A stretch of DNA of 64,000 bases from assembly GCF_004359215.1 (NCBI RefSeq), contig NC_090627.1, positions 1,793,984 through 1,857,983 on the forward strand, read 5' to 3'. This document shows, piece after piece, positions 32,934-44,109 of the stretch. The notes below the pieces were generated by a model that ran no database searches, was not told the origin of the DNA, and worked only from the letters and a program-made list of their open reading frames with translations. This stretch comes from Bremia lactucae. Its lineage: Eukaryota > Oomycota > Peronosporomycetes > Peronosporales > Peronosporaceae. The first letter of the stretch is position 1. Each line of letters starts with the position of its first letter. Both the position numbers and the translations under genes were made by a program.

Positions 32934-34249
32934 CAGTCTAACCTCGAATAATGATCCTTAAAAAGCATAATCCTCCAATAATCAATAATTTATTGGTCGG
33001 TGATAGCGACTTTTAAAAGCTGCAATGATTCTAGCATTCGTAGGCTGAATCCTTGATGTTGCATCTGGCGGGAGTGAGATTAGCTCATTATTAGAGATTT
33101 TCAATTTTTCAAGGGTGAGCGAAGGCGCATCATCGTACAAAAATGCGACTCATGGATTCTTTGCTTAGCATTCATCGTCAAAGCGCTTTAGCCACTCTTG
33201 GAAGAGTTTTCCGTCACTCGGGCTTTCTCGTTCGAATGACAAAAAAAGCCTACAAATTCTTTAATAAAAGCTCAAGGTTTTTGCGCGTGACCGATGATGT
33301 ACAGTTTAAGCCGATGTGAGCCATCTGCATTTGCTTTGTTTTCTTTGACCGTTAGATTTGCGTACGAGCAATTGTTTGTCTGGAGCCATTCGATAGAAGA
33401 AACAAGTCTTATTCAAGATAGCTGTCGCGTTGCTCGTAGTGTTGAAGCGTTTCTTTCAGGGCTGGTAGCGCTTCTTCGATCGTGTCCATGTCAGCAGATC
33501 CGCTCTTGCCGTGCGACTTGAAAGCCTTAAAGCCATGGCAAGACTTGAACATCTCAATCCATCCTTTTGAAAAAGTTACCGCGTTTCTGTTATTTGGTCT
33601 GCGAACTTTGCAGCTTTTGACTTGATAAGCTCTGTTGTGATACAGACACGCCGAACTTCGAATTCAAGAACTCACTCTGTAAACGTTTGATCTAGTTCGG
33701 GATGTTTTGGCAGTGCGAGCGCGCTACAAGCTCATATACAGTATCGGCAGCCATTTGTGTAAGAGAATAAAACAAGATTTCTCAAAGATAATCTAACTTT
33801 GCCTCGAGGCTGGTTGAATCCATTGCTTCCTATTTGCATCGCTTTTTCAAGGTAGAACTTATTGGTGTTTTGAGTAGGAGACTTTGGTAGGTTAAATTCT
33901 TGTTTTGCCCAAGCGCAAAGAGCAGCTTGAGTTAAGCGTGGCAACTCATCATACTTTTGGCAGATTTTAAGCTTTTCCTGGTTCGTAAAGCAGCTTCGAG
34001 AGCTAACTTGCTTTGAAGACATCTTGTGTGGGGGGTTGGGGTGTTGGGATTTTGATTTTGTTGAGTTCTGAGTCGAAAGGAGTAAGAGCAGTTTGACGCT
34101 TTTTTCGATTTTGTTGCACATGGCACTCCTAGCAAATCAGAGTGCGCGCCTCTTTTGTTTGATAACTCATCAATTATTAGAGGCAAATCACGTAACTTGT
34201 ATCCTCCGATACTTGATACGAGAAATACCTTTTAACAGAGGTTTGACTG
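32934..34249 (-). mobile_element. Pogo/Tigger-type (Tc1/mariner superfamily) DNA transposon relic
   Basis: The minus-strand frame 34121-33732 starts at MSSKQVSSR (about 34023) and reads LKICQKYDELPRLTQAALCA, WAKQEFNLPKSPTQNT: the CENP-B-type helix-turn-helix of Pogo transposases. Further left, in several frames, come GWIEMFKSCHGFKAFKSHGK, FYRMAPDKQ, LFQEWLKRFDDE and SRIQPTNARIIAAFKSRY, the order of the DDE domain. The ends are inverted repeats: CAGTCTAACCTC at 32934 and GAGGTTTGACTG ending at 34249, with TA just outside on the right. Many stops; not active. About 1.3 kb. Confidence 0.85.
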
Positions 34250-34559
34250 TAATTCTTGAAATTTATGGAGATTTTAGTCTGAGAAAAGAATATGCTGTAC
34301 GCTATTTTTCTTTTCTGTTCTCTTTCTGATGCAAGTATCGCAAGCTGAGCATTTTGCTCCGTCCACACAATCAACGAACAAAAGTTTGTTTTTATGTAAA
34401 TGTAGAACATGAGATATATCATTCTTAACATGCCCTTGCAAGGTATCGCAGCCGAAGCGAGCCGCGACCACTGCGTCCTCCATGCATTCCCATCCGACAA
34501 CAAGTTTGTACTCGAATCCTGGATGCAGCGAGTTTTTTGCGCAACGTTGATGCTGCATC
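34250..34559. other. no recognisable feature
   Basis: Between the Pogo relic and the first readable part of element G. Probably decayed retroelement DNA; no motif found. Confidence 0.4.
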
Positions 34560-36889
34560 TCGACGCGCGCCATGAACTGGCAGCATCAAGCCGTAACGAT
34601 GCCTGCCTTTCGTTCATCAGGTTGTCATCTAATGACAGGTGTCTTGTTGTTGATTTTGCTTGAGTATGGCGATAGGCACGTTATCATCAGTTTTTCGCAC
34701 CAGATGTTAGCTGGATTAGAGTTGCGCTATATGCAACAGCTGGAACTGTATTAACCACACACTATGTACCGTGGCGTCGTTGGCGGCGTGTTGAAGCGCA
34801 TACACCAAGACGAAGCGGCAAACGTGTTGATTGCATTATCTGACGGCCCGCTTCTTTCAAAACCTGCAGATGCGGTAAGAATTAGTGTCCAAATATAGCA
34901 CGGAATGCGGCAAAGTAGTTGCGTATGCGTGCCAGCAAATTGCGTCGTTTGTTGACGATGTTTTTTGGGCGGACGCTGTGATTCTTGGATTCCGAGCTAT
35001 AAATACAAACGTAATGAGCCAAAGGTATGAACCGCAGCAAATTTGATTAGACTTGTTTCGCAATTTTCTGGTTACTGATAGCCAGAATGAGTTCATCCGC
35101 AAGTACATACGGGCTTGCGAAGTTTATAACCGCTAAAGCCTAGTGCTTCATCGCGTGTTCCTTTACAACCTCTGCCTGTTCCGGCAGAGTGTTGGCAGTC
35201 CGTATCTATGGACTGCGTCTTCGAAATTTTCGAAGACAACCACAAATTAATGGTATTCTTGTTTTTCGTTGATCGTTTTAGCAAGATGGTACATCTTGCT
35301 GCCGTCTCGGAGTCGATCACAGCCAAAGGCTGTGCACGTGTCTTTGTTGACACAATAATTCGACTCCATGGGCTACCCCGTTTACTGGTCTCAGATCGAG
35401 ACCCTAGGTTCACGGCTGAATTTTGGCAAGCAGTGCTTAAATCACTTGTCACATAGTTAAAACTGTCAACTTCTGCCCATCCTGAAATAGATGGGTAAGA
35501 TGTAGCATGCTAATCGTATCATCGAAGAGATAAATCGTGGATACGTCCATTTTTTAAGAGTTGAGGCGGGTTCTTGCCGACGGTAGAATTTGCAATCAAC
35601 AATGCAGTGCATGCTTCTAGAAAGCATACACCGTTTTCGTGAATGGCTCACGCCACCCACGTATACCTACCCTACTTGAGAGTAATTCCTATTCAGAGGG
35701 GGGTAAGACTTGCTCGAGCAAAGAACTTTCAAGCTCTTGTTCATCCCGCATTAGCCCAAAGGTGAATTCGAAGGATACCAATGTGGATCAAATTAAATTT
35801 AAAGTGGACAAACTGCTATTACTGACTTTGATAACGATGCTGAAAGACTCAGCATCGAAAACAAAACAAAATGAGAACAATAACACTCTTCACAATAAGG
35901 ACATTGATATACCCCCAGTGCGAACCGGTCGCACTGAAAACAAAAATAAAATCGAGTCAGCAGGTAATTTTCTGCTGGCTAGAGAAGTATTGGTCCGTTT
36001 CGAGAAGAATTCCATCGCTGATCCGGTGGACCGACAGAAACGGAACAAGGGCAAACATACTTGCATTCACTGTAAATAATCATACTGTCCACGGTAAATC
36101 TACCAAAACACGTAGTCACGAATGTGGGCAGTAATAAATTACTGCTCAGGTATATCGGTTCGTTACGTGTACTATATCACCAATGCAATGCGTACATGAT
36201 TAAGCTGCTTCGTAGGATGCGTACGCATCCTACGATTTATGCTGGGCGTCTCTGCCCGTACTATTAATACGAGGCTTTTTTCGATTCCGGATTACACCGG
36301 AATGGTCTAGGGCATCCGCCAAAGCCTGATGGTCCCGAGCCAAAACCTTTCTGTCTTGGGATAGAGTCCGATTCCCATCAATTAGACGATCCACTCTTTA
36401 CTTCAAGGAAAAGATCTTCTGACGAGCTGTCACCAGCTCATTATAAAGGGACTGATGTGTACTTTTGTTCGCTAGTTGATCAGTCACAACTTGCGCACAA
36501 TTTCTGAACTAACCACGAGAAACATTTTCAACCGACCACCCTAGCTAGTGGCGACGGGATCGCTCGTGATCATGATCCTACCTTACTAAATAAAGGGTGT
36601 GATTTAAATCACAACAACGGGATCGCTCGTGATCCCGATCCTCATTTACTTAATAAAGAGTGTGATATAAATAACAATGTTGATCCGGGTTCGTCGAACG
36701 AGGCAAACCCGATTTTTCGTCCCCCTCCACCTTTATTGACGGATTCGGGTGGTGAGAAGCGTTTTCTTGTTATAAGCTTTTTGATCCACCGTGAGGAAAA
36801 GGGGTTCGAACGAGTTATCTCGTTAATTGGCGAAGGTATTCACACTCGCAGAATAGTTGGAAACCTCGCTCCCAACTAATGATGGACGT

Positions 36890-37800
36890 TCCGGGTCTAG
36901 TTCTGCAGTACGACGAGACCTACCCTCTTCGACAGAAGGTCAATCAAAGAACAAGCGCATCCCGCGCTCATAAAAGGATTGGAGGTTCTCAATACCTTGA
37001 CGCATCTCGTAAGAGATGAGCGTCCTCCAATGATCGTTATCAAGGGAATTGGCTTTCCAGGGGCATGACCTAAGCCCTTAAAACAGCATGGACATGAGTC
37101 ACCCCACAAGAGGCAACGTATTCCAGCCTCTTTAGACAAACGGTGCAGCTTATAGCGTGCACCGACCACGGTCCGTTTTTCGAACCGCTCACAAAAAGCG
37201 TTTACCTTGTCCAGCCAGACCTCACGGCCTATGTTTTGTGCATTCTGAACAAAGGCTGTCCATGGTTGGAACAAAAATTTAACATTTTTTGCCCGTTTAC
37301 AAATGTACGACCGATGCCGGGAAAAGGCATCGATGCAGAATTCTGTTTCATCCTCACCAGGATTGTGAAGCCTGGATGAGTCGAATTACGGGATGTGGTA
37401 TTGATCGTTGGTCATGCAAGACCAACGAATTAGGTTTCTCTTAGAGGGCAGCCCATGCCTCTTTTTAAAAGCGAATCGCAACGTATGCGGTCCCTCTCCT
37501 GTTTGATCATGTTAAGTTTAACGCTAACTTGGCCCTTAAAGCGATCCCTAGAATCCCTCCTTCCCTGGTGATGCAAACTAGCAGCACCATCAGCACTCTC
37601 CCCTTCACGATCAGTTAGTTCCTGGTGCATACACTAACGTTACCGAATGATCATCGCCCACGCAGTCATCATCAAATGACTCCCCACTAAAGAGGTCCGA
37701 CGAGTCGAACAACCTCGTCATTACCTCTTTGGTAGTCACGTTAGGATTCAAAGGCTTAACGGACTCGGCCTCGGCCCCGGGTGATCTGGCGGCCTTCAAG
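36890..37800 (-). pseudogene. antisense ORF of element G
   Basis: Minus-strand coding block opposite to pol. The 37274-36897 frame reads FVQNAQNIGREVWLDKVNAF, FEKRTVVGARYKLHRLSKEA and LLWGDSCPCC. Upstream, in a neighbouring reading, are DETEFCIDAFSRHRSYICKR and KFLFQPW. Further upstream frames 37630-37430 and 37799-37611 are acidic or charged. The same block occurs in elements C and B. The Trp-Gly-Asp-x-Cys-Pro-Cys-Cys motif could bind metal. I do not recognise the family. Confidence 0.6.
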
Positions 37801-38240
37801 TCGCCACTGAGTCGGAAGATGACGGTGACTTGGACTAGTCACTTACAATTGGTGTAGCAGGTGACTTGTCACCGTCATCTGCAATGTCATCGACACATGA
37901 CATACCCCAGTCACCTCCAATCGGAGTAGGAGGTGCCGTATTCCGCACAGTAGACGCATTCGCGTCTACCATTTCGCACAGCAGACGCATTCGCGTTTAC
38001 TAAAACATTTGCCTTACCAAAAGCTACACTGATTCGTGCAGCTCCCAGCTTAGCGGCCTCGCCGCCCACGCGTAATACTTGTTCGCCGCCATGTTAATTT
38101 TAGCCAAAATCGATAATGCAAATAAATTCGGTATTTTAATGAGAACCAATAATGCAAAATTACAGGGAAAGAAATCGTAGTATTTCCGGCCATTATGCAT
38201 CAGTCACTATAGTGACAGTTTTTTAAGAAGAAGGGGGTGA

Positions 38241-38580
38241 TGTAACGGGGTGTCCCGTTGCATAAGTAATATTCCTATAAGAGGAATAACAGTTATTATT
38301 TCCTATAGGAGGAAACCAAAAAAGAAGTGCAAAATTATTTTCCTGCTTAAATAGTTCCAACATACTAAATTTGGTAATAGTGATGCAATAAGACATTATC
38401 TCTATTGATTGGTGAATTTAAGTCTAAATCAACCCCGCCAATCGTTACAAGACACGACTGTGTGGTGCACAAGGAGGCATAATAAGTTCAGTAGTAGATA
38501 GAAGATCATCACGTAAGGAAACTAAATATATTAATACAGTTTACTTTTCTCAATTTTAAAGACTTAGTCAAGACCTTTAA
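38241..38580 (+). repeat. LTR2 left part, 3' LTR of element G
   Basis: Begins TGTAACGGGGTGTCCCGTTGCA and matches 16378 onward up to ...AAGACCTTTAA at 38580, where LTR3 of element C starts. The missing end of this LTR is at 47142-47290. Confidence 0.85.
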
Positions 38581-39019
38581 CGTTACGGGGCACTGCCGAC
38601 TTGTACTGCTTCAGTACAAGTCCACTTCGCACTGCTTCAGTGCGAGTGGTGCCTCACGTCGCTTCACGTACTCTAGTATGTGCAGAGGAAGACTCTCTTC
38701 AAAACACTTGCTTTAAAGAGGGTTAAAAGTAAACTGTATTTAATATAATAAAGTTCTTCTGTTTCTGTCTATTTAATATTAATTTGATTATAAACTAATA
38801 CAAAACATGTAATAAAGTCTTATCTGTCTCTCTCTTTGCGCGCGTCCAGCGCTGACTGGACCGCGGAGCAAGGGATATAATGGCCTATACTTACCAATGG
38901 ATAAGCTTTTTAATATTACTACGTAAGGTGATATTCTCCAGATACTATCTACCCTTTAGATAATATATTAATTAACAACCTCTAAGTGTTAATTTCATGT
39001 AGCGATAAACCCCGTTGCA
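38581..39019 (-). repeat. LTR3, 3' LTR of element C
   Basis: 439 bp. The left end is CGTTACGGGGCAC (degenerate TGTAACGGGGCAC, the reverse of the LTR end) and the right end is AACCCCGTTGCA. It contains a perfect hairpin, 10 bp arms ACTTGTACTG with loop CTT, at 38599-38621. Confidence 0.85.
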
Positions 39020-39135
39020 TCACTCCTCTCTTAAACGACAATCACTCTTACTGTCATTGAGAAGAGTGGTCACTATATGACCACTTAATTGAATTCGATG
39101 TTGATTGGTCGAACCATCATTCTTAATTCTATCGC

Positions 39136-40152
39136 ATGGTTAACAAGTCCATGCGGTATGCGAATAGTGTGATGCCTTCGGCTGCGGTTCATGCAGACGC
39201 TAGCGCATTACTGTCTCTTGCGGTAGACGTTCCGTCTGCCGAAATGTCATCTTCTGCTGCAACTCTAAATGATGCGGGTGCACATGGTGATACACCACGT
39301 GAATGCGACCCCTTTTTAAAGGTCGACTACGAATGCGAGTCGGACGAAATGGCCGACTCGGGGAGAAGAGAACAGTCGCCTGATCATCGTTAGGCGGCTG
39401 ACTGTGAGCCTTCGAATGAGGCCGCTCATCGGGAAGTCGTGCTAATAGCATTCGCTAAAGCATGTTCGATTCTGACGATGAGGATGATTCCTCGTCGCCA
39501 GCACCGTCTTCTGTGCCGTCACCTGCACATATTTTGGTGCGTGGTGATGACGATGGCGAAAGCCATCTTAATAAAAGTTCTTGTGGTAACCCTGCTTCAG
39601 TGTGTACCACTCTGGGGAGCGTAGACAATAAAATGTCTCGTCTTGCCCCTGAGAAAACCGTGGCTTTTTGCCCGAACGGCTTGTTAGTAGCTTGTCTGGA
39701 GAGACTACTACTCACAATCAATATCCTTTTTTTTATTGTGACAAAGCTACAGGGCCTTGATCCCAGCGCGAAGAAATTTCGCGCTGAGAAAGATTTTTAT
39801 CTTTATGCTTTTCTTAAGCATCGATGGTATAGTGGCAACAACAAGCGAAATTAAATCTCGCTGATGCAAGCCTGGAGCGCTTTATTTGCAATGTCAAGAC
39901 ATTGGACGCGAAGCCTGGCTACAAAGACTTAACGCGATTCGCGTTAAGTTTGAGAAACGAACTTCAACTGGTGCAAGGTATATATTGCATCGGTTGTCTC
40001 GTGAGGCAGGATGTCTCACGTGGGGTGATCCCTGTCCATGTTGTGTTGACAACACGAAACGAGTAAAAGGGGATGTCTATTTTCTTTCTTCGCCCTGGGA
40101 AAAAGCTGCATCTCTATCGAGATGCGCGATGCGATTGACGTTTTGCAATTAA
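39136..40152 (+). CDS. antisense accessory ORF of element C (frameshifted)
   Basis: Plus strand, opposite to pol. Three overlapping frames: 39136-39393 (acidic, Ser/Ala-rich), 39462-39854 (starts MFDSDDEDDSSSPAPSS and ends LKHRWYSGNNKRN) and 39886-40152 (QDIGREAWLQRLNAIRVKFE, KRTSTGARYILHRLSREAG, CLTWGDPCPCC). Conserved positions shared with elements G and B: RWY/RSY, Q-W--F, IGREAWL--LNA, FEKRT--GARY-LHRLS-EAG, WGD-CPCC. It lies between the integrase end and the 3' LTR. Antisense ORFs are known in some plant LTR elements, but I do not recognise this protein. Slightly broken; an intact relative should exist elsewhere. Confidence 0.65.
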
Positions 40153-40699
40153 TTTACAGGCGCCAGGGGCGCGTGTTTTCCGATAGACCTTCTGATCCAT
40201 CGGATGGGTCTCGTCATACTGACGGACGAGGCCCTCAACGTCAACAACCAGCTGGGAACGAGGTTCCCAGCTGTCATGCAAAGGTGGATAACCGCGCCAA
40301 CGAACCAGATAAATCGTTCGCTCCCCTTCACATCACGTTAAAATAGAATACGTTCTACAAGGAAACGTTGACCACCGTAGGAATCTACTAATGGTTGTGG
40401 TGGAGGAGGAAAATTAGATCCATGTGTCTGATCAAGAGTCAAAGATCGACAAACTCGTCCGCTACCTCCATGTATTGAAGGAGGGTCTTGAACACGAGCG
40501 CGGTAAGCGCCACTCGTTGGAACAGACGGTGCAAGCTCACTATATCGAGCGGTTGGAAAACCATGCGAAGAGTGCGTACTCAATGTTGGAGTGCGAACGG
40601 AAGTATCACGGTCTTCGTGATGCGCTGTCGTCATATCATCGCGGTTTCGAGGATCTTTGAACCCGACATCAGAATCTCCAAATTCAGCATGAGAATCTG

Positions 40700-42361
40700 G
40701 TTAGTGACCACAAGAATCTTTTAGGGATTCTTGAAAAGGGTGGTCAGATCCGTCCTCGGAACAAATCGCGTACAGATGGTACGGGCGGTGCCGACCAACG
40801 TAAAACGTAGGATGCGTTCGCATCCTACGTGGCAATTCTATTGTGTACGCATTGCCTTTGCGATGCAGTACACGGAATGGCCCAAATGAACTTGGATAGT
40901 AGCTTACTGCTACCCACATTAGTGACTACACGCTTATGTAAGTTTACCTTAGAGAGAAGTACTAGGTCATTAATTTTATATATTTTATATGAAAGAAAAT
41001 TTGCTCTTCCATGTTTGTATGCGTTACGTTTCAGACGGTCCACTGCATTAGCAATGGAATCCTGTACGAAACGAATTACTGGCTCCCGCGCCAGCAGAAA
41101 TTCCTCTGCTGACTCATTTGTTTTGTCTTTTCAGTGCACTTTGTGCGCACTGCCTTGAGATCTTTCTCATCTTCGATGTCGATACTTTGACATCGACATC
41201 ATTCGCGTTGTTAATGAAATCGATGCGTGATGAGCATGAGCCAGAAATGGTTTTGCTCGTGCGAGTCCACCCCCCCCCCTAAACAAGAGGATCCCATTAA
41301 TTGGGTGGGTATGTGTGGATGGCGTAAGCCATTCACGAAGAACGGTGTATGCGTTGTAGACGACTGCAGAAATTGTTGATGGCGACTCGACCATCGGTAT
41401 AAACTCGCTTCATTTCGGATACGGTTGAACGTGACCTTGAAGTATCTCTTCGAGAACGCGATTTACGCGTTCCGTCTGACCATCTGTCTCTGGATGATCA
41501 GAAGTTGACATATTCAGCCGTGTTCCGAGAGATCCGAACACGGATTGCCAAAACTCCGCCGTAAACCGTCGATCTCTATCCGAGACCAGTTCACGGGGTG
41601 AACCATGACGTTTGAATACCGTGTTGATAAGTGGATCTCTATTCGAGACCAGTTCACGGGGTAAACCATGATGTTTGAATACCGTGTCGATAAGTGGATC
41701 TCTATCCGAGACCAGTTCACGGGGTAATCCATGATGTTTGAATACCGTGTCGATAAGTGGATCTCTATCCGAGACCAGTTCACGGAGTAAATCGTGGCGT
41801 TTGAATACCGTGTCGATAAAGACACGGGCACAGCCTGGAGCCGTGATCGACTCTGGTATTGCAACAGAATGTACCATCTTGCCGAATCTGTCTACCAAAA
41901 CAAGGATTCCATTGTTTTTGTGATCGTCTTCGGGAAATCCGAAGACGAAGTCCATAGATACGGACTGCCAACATTCTGCCGGAATCGGTAGAGGTTGGAG
42001 AGGTGCACAGGATGAAGGGCTAGGCTTCACCCGTTGAAATATGTCGCAAGCACGAATGTACTTGCGCACGAACTGATACTGGCAGGGCCAGTTACTGTGA
42101 TATATGTTTTTTCACGTCCACGATGTCCACTTGTTGATGCATCGTGACACTCATACATGATGCACAAGCGCAAATCATTGCGAGTAGGGCGTTGCTAAAA
42201 TAATAGTCTCCAAAATTATTGGAGATAACGACACGTGGAGTGTCGCCGGCAACGGCTGTGTAGAACAGTAAGCCGTTGCGTGTTGTGTATCGATCGGATG
42301 AAGATCGATATAAAGCTGGTAAATCTTTAAAAGGTCTATGGGATGGATTCATCAGATCCAT
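40700..42361 (-). pseudogene. integrase of element C
   Basis: The zinc-finger part near 42361-42069 is degraded (ACASCMSVTMHQQVDIVDV), then CDIFQRVKPS. The core (42069-41410) reads WQSVSMDFVFGFPEDD, LVLVDRFGKMVHSVAIPES and SDHPETDGQTERVNRVLEE, with Asp, Asp and Glu of the DDE triad readable. The stretch around the second Asp is repeated four times (see 41571-41822). The C-terminal module at 41043-40700 has VLLSKVNLHKRV and, after a frameshift, FGPFRVLHRKGNAYTIELPR and MRTHPTFYVGRHRPY. Confidence 0.85.
41571..41822. repeat. 63-bp in-frame tandem repeat, four copies, inside the integrase core
   Basis: The block GATCTCTATCCGAGACCAGT recurs with exact 63-base spacing; GAGACCAG begins at 41582, 41645, 41708 and 41771. 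On the minus strand each unit encodes LIDTVFKHHGLPRELVSDRDP with small changes (RHD/HHG, SDRD/SNRD, VSDRDR in the last). The unit includes the second catalytic Asp region. Confidence 0.95.
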
Positions 42362-42599
42362 TAAACGTGGAAGGCATTTATCTTATGTGTAGGCTTTCTT
42401 TATGTCATCAATTAAATTTGATCACGAAACAATGAGCAACAGTGGGATTATTTTCACTGTCGGAGTGCGCAGCCGACTCAAATCGGGTCGGCGTGATGAC
42501 GCATCAGTGACGACATTAAGTCGTCCTGATGCGTTGCACCACTGTCGATCGCCCACATCCCTCGAAAAGCCTGATCAGGCGGTGCAAAATGCTGGTCAT

Positions 42600-42900
42600 T
42601 TGCTGTTTCAGCGTTTCCCATGAGGTAAATTTTGTGGCTTGGTCGTTATCACGATTCTACAAGACTTTGTTCGATGATAGTGGCTCTGTCTCCAGAACAC
42701 CAGAAGAGCCACACCCAACTAAGCCCAGAAAATCGTCAAGCAATCCTGCGGCTTAGTGGACGAGAACAAGCTTTAAATTGCTTCTATAATCTTTTACGAC
42801 TCCCTGAGTTGTTAAACCCATTAGTTCAATAGAACTAAGTGGCTCTTTGAGTCTGAAAGCGACCACCGACTAGCCCACGTAAGTCGGTGGTCGCTTTTAT
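42600..42900. repeat. inserted block with perfect hairpin inside pol of element C
   Basis: Interrupts the RNase H-to-integrase tether. It contains a 16 bp perfect stem, AAAGCGACCACCGACT at 42856-42871 and its complement at 42882-42897, with a 10-base loop. The adjacent 42780-42860 matches the reverse complement of about 8950-9040. Possibly a short non-autonomous element; its ends are not defined. Confidence 0.5.
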
Positions 42901-43300
42901 TCCATGGCGAAATCATACTCCGAGAAGAAGGATAGCCTCCTCGCCAGTCTTGCGTGAGGTGTGGGCAGTTTACGGCCGTGCATAATGGCGCATGGTCCGT
43001 ATATACGATGAACGGTCTATCTACTCGGAGATAGACCTTAAATTAAGCCAGTGCATAAGTCATGGCAAAGAGTTCCATGTCATGCACTGGGTAGTTGCGT
43101 TCAGCTGGTTGCAGCTGACAGGATTGGCAACAGACGACGCGCTCCGCGCCGTTTGTATCGTTTGCATTAACGCACAGCCGATTGCGAAATCACTGGCGTT
43201 ACAGACCACATAGAATGATCTGTCTTGATCTGCAACCGCCAATATTGGCGATTGCATCAAGCTTTGCTTGATACCTTCAAAAGAACCCTGACAATCAGCG
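42900..43300 (-). pseudogene. RNase H of element C
   Basis: FYVVCNASDFAIGCALMQ (43260-43200) is followed in another frame by a VHD-LLAMTYALA-like stretch and then YTDHAPLCTAV-like residues. Frameshifted. The normal position is just after RT on the minus strand. Confidence 0.7.
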
Positions 43301-43389
43301 TTTCATAGCCATTTCGCGTCATTTTTCAAGAAACGAGAAATGAGCTGTCATCTCGGCATAATTGCGGGAGTACGTGTGCAAGTACGCCA

Positions 43390-44109
43390 CTAATCCAAGG
43401 AATTTTTTAAGTCCCTTGACATCGACTGGAAATGGCCAGTCGGTAATTGCCTTGATCTTTTCGGGATCAGTACGCACGCCGTGTTCACCGACGATGCACC
43501 GAAGAAGTGGTATTTCGCTTGCAGCGAATATACACTTCTTGAGATTTTGTACATCTTATGCTCATGCATAAGTGTAAGAACCTGACGAACGTGAGTTTTA
43601 TGAACTTTCACGTCCGTCTTTCCGTCCATGGCCCGGCTATGGACAAATACATCGTCAAAATAACTCGGTGCGAATTCTCGCACCGGTCTCAACAGATTCG
43701 TTACGCATCTGTTGAATGTTGCAGGGGCGTTACTAAACCCCTGTGGCATTACTAGCCATTGCCAGAGCATCCCACTGGGAGTGCTCACTGTTGTGTACGG
43801 GATGTTCCGTTCATGCATGAGGATCTGATAAATTTCACCCATCAGATCCATCGACGAAAAGATGGTACTCTTAGACATACCATCTATGATTACGCCTTTT
43901 CTAGGTATCGACGTTTGAAACGGTACCGTTGCAGAATTTAGTTTATTGAATGCGTGCACTATCTGCCACCCTCCTGTGGACTTTCGTACACAGAAGGTCG
44001 GAGAGCTATGTGGGGAGGTTGACTTTCTCACATGGCCCGCTTTAAATCGATCGATAAAGAATTTATCGATCGCAAGTACTTGTTCACGAGGCAGTGGCCG
44101 ATGCCTCAT
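43390..44109 (-). CDS. reverse transcriptase of element C
   Basis: 239 codons open. RHRPLPREQVLAIDKFF at the start, SPHSSPTFCVRKSTGGWQIV, MLWQWLVMPQGFSNAPATF and the catalytic SYFDDVFVHSRAMDG, followed by the thumb. The YFDD motif is intact. Ends frameshifted before the connection domain. Makes cDNA from element RNA in the family. Confidence 0.88.
   Translation of the reverse strand: MRHRPLPREQVLAIDKFFIDRFKAGHVRKSTSPHSSPTFCVRKSTGGWQIVHAFNKLNSATVPFQTSIPRKGVIIDGMSKSTIFSSMDLMGEIYQILMHERNIPYTTVSTPSGMLWQWLVMPQGFSNAPATFNRCVTNLLRPVREFAPSYFDDVFVHSRAMDGKTDVKVHKTHVRQVLTLMHEHKMYKISRSVYSLQAKYHFFGASSVNTACVLIPKRSRQLPTGHFQSMSRDLKNSLD

Larger units (their letters stand above)
34560..38580 (+). mobile_element. 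Ty3/Gypsy element G, 5'-truncated; its 3' LTR is split by element C
   Basis: 34560-34640 resembles the protease/RT linker of element C (MNWQHQAVTMPAF against ISWQHRSVKMPAT). After deletions, the integrase core is at 35200-35456: SMDCVFEIFEDN, FFVDRFSKMVHLAAVSESIT and LLVSDRDPRFTAEFWQ, with two catalytic Asp residues present before the frame stops. The integrase C-terminus lies near 36100-36260. The antisense ORF is at about 36890-37800. LTR2 starts at 38241 after a purine run (AAGAAGGGGGTGA), stops at 38580 and resumes at 47142. Confidence 0.8.

Noticed and set aside
34177..34663. ORFs of 84-146 codons on both strands as genes
   Set aside because: Overlap decayed element G sequence and the Pogo end; no domain or splice support.
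41571..41822. Regular 63-bp repeats as a CRISPR array
   Set aside because: Units are contiguous, have no spacers, and encode repeated integrase residues.
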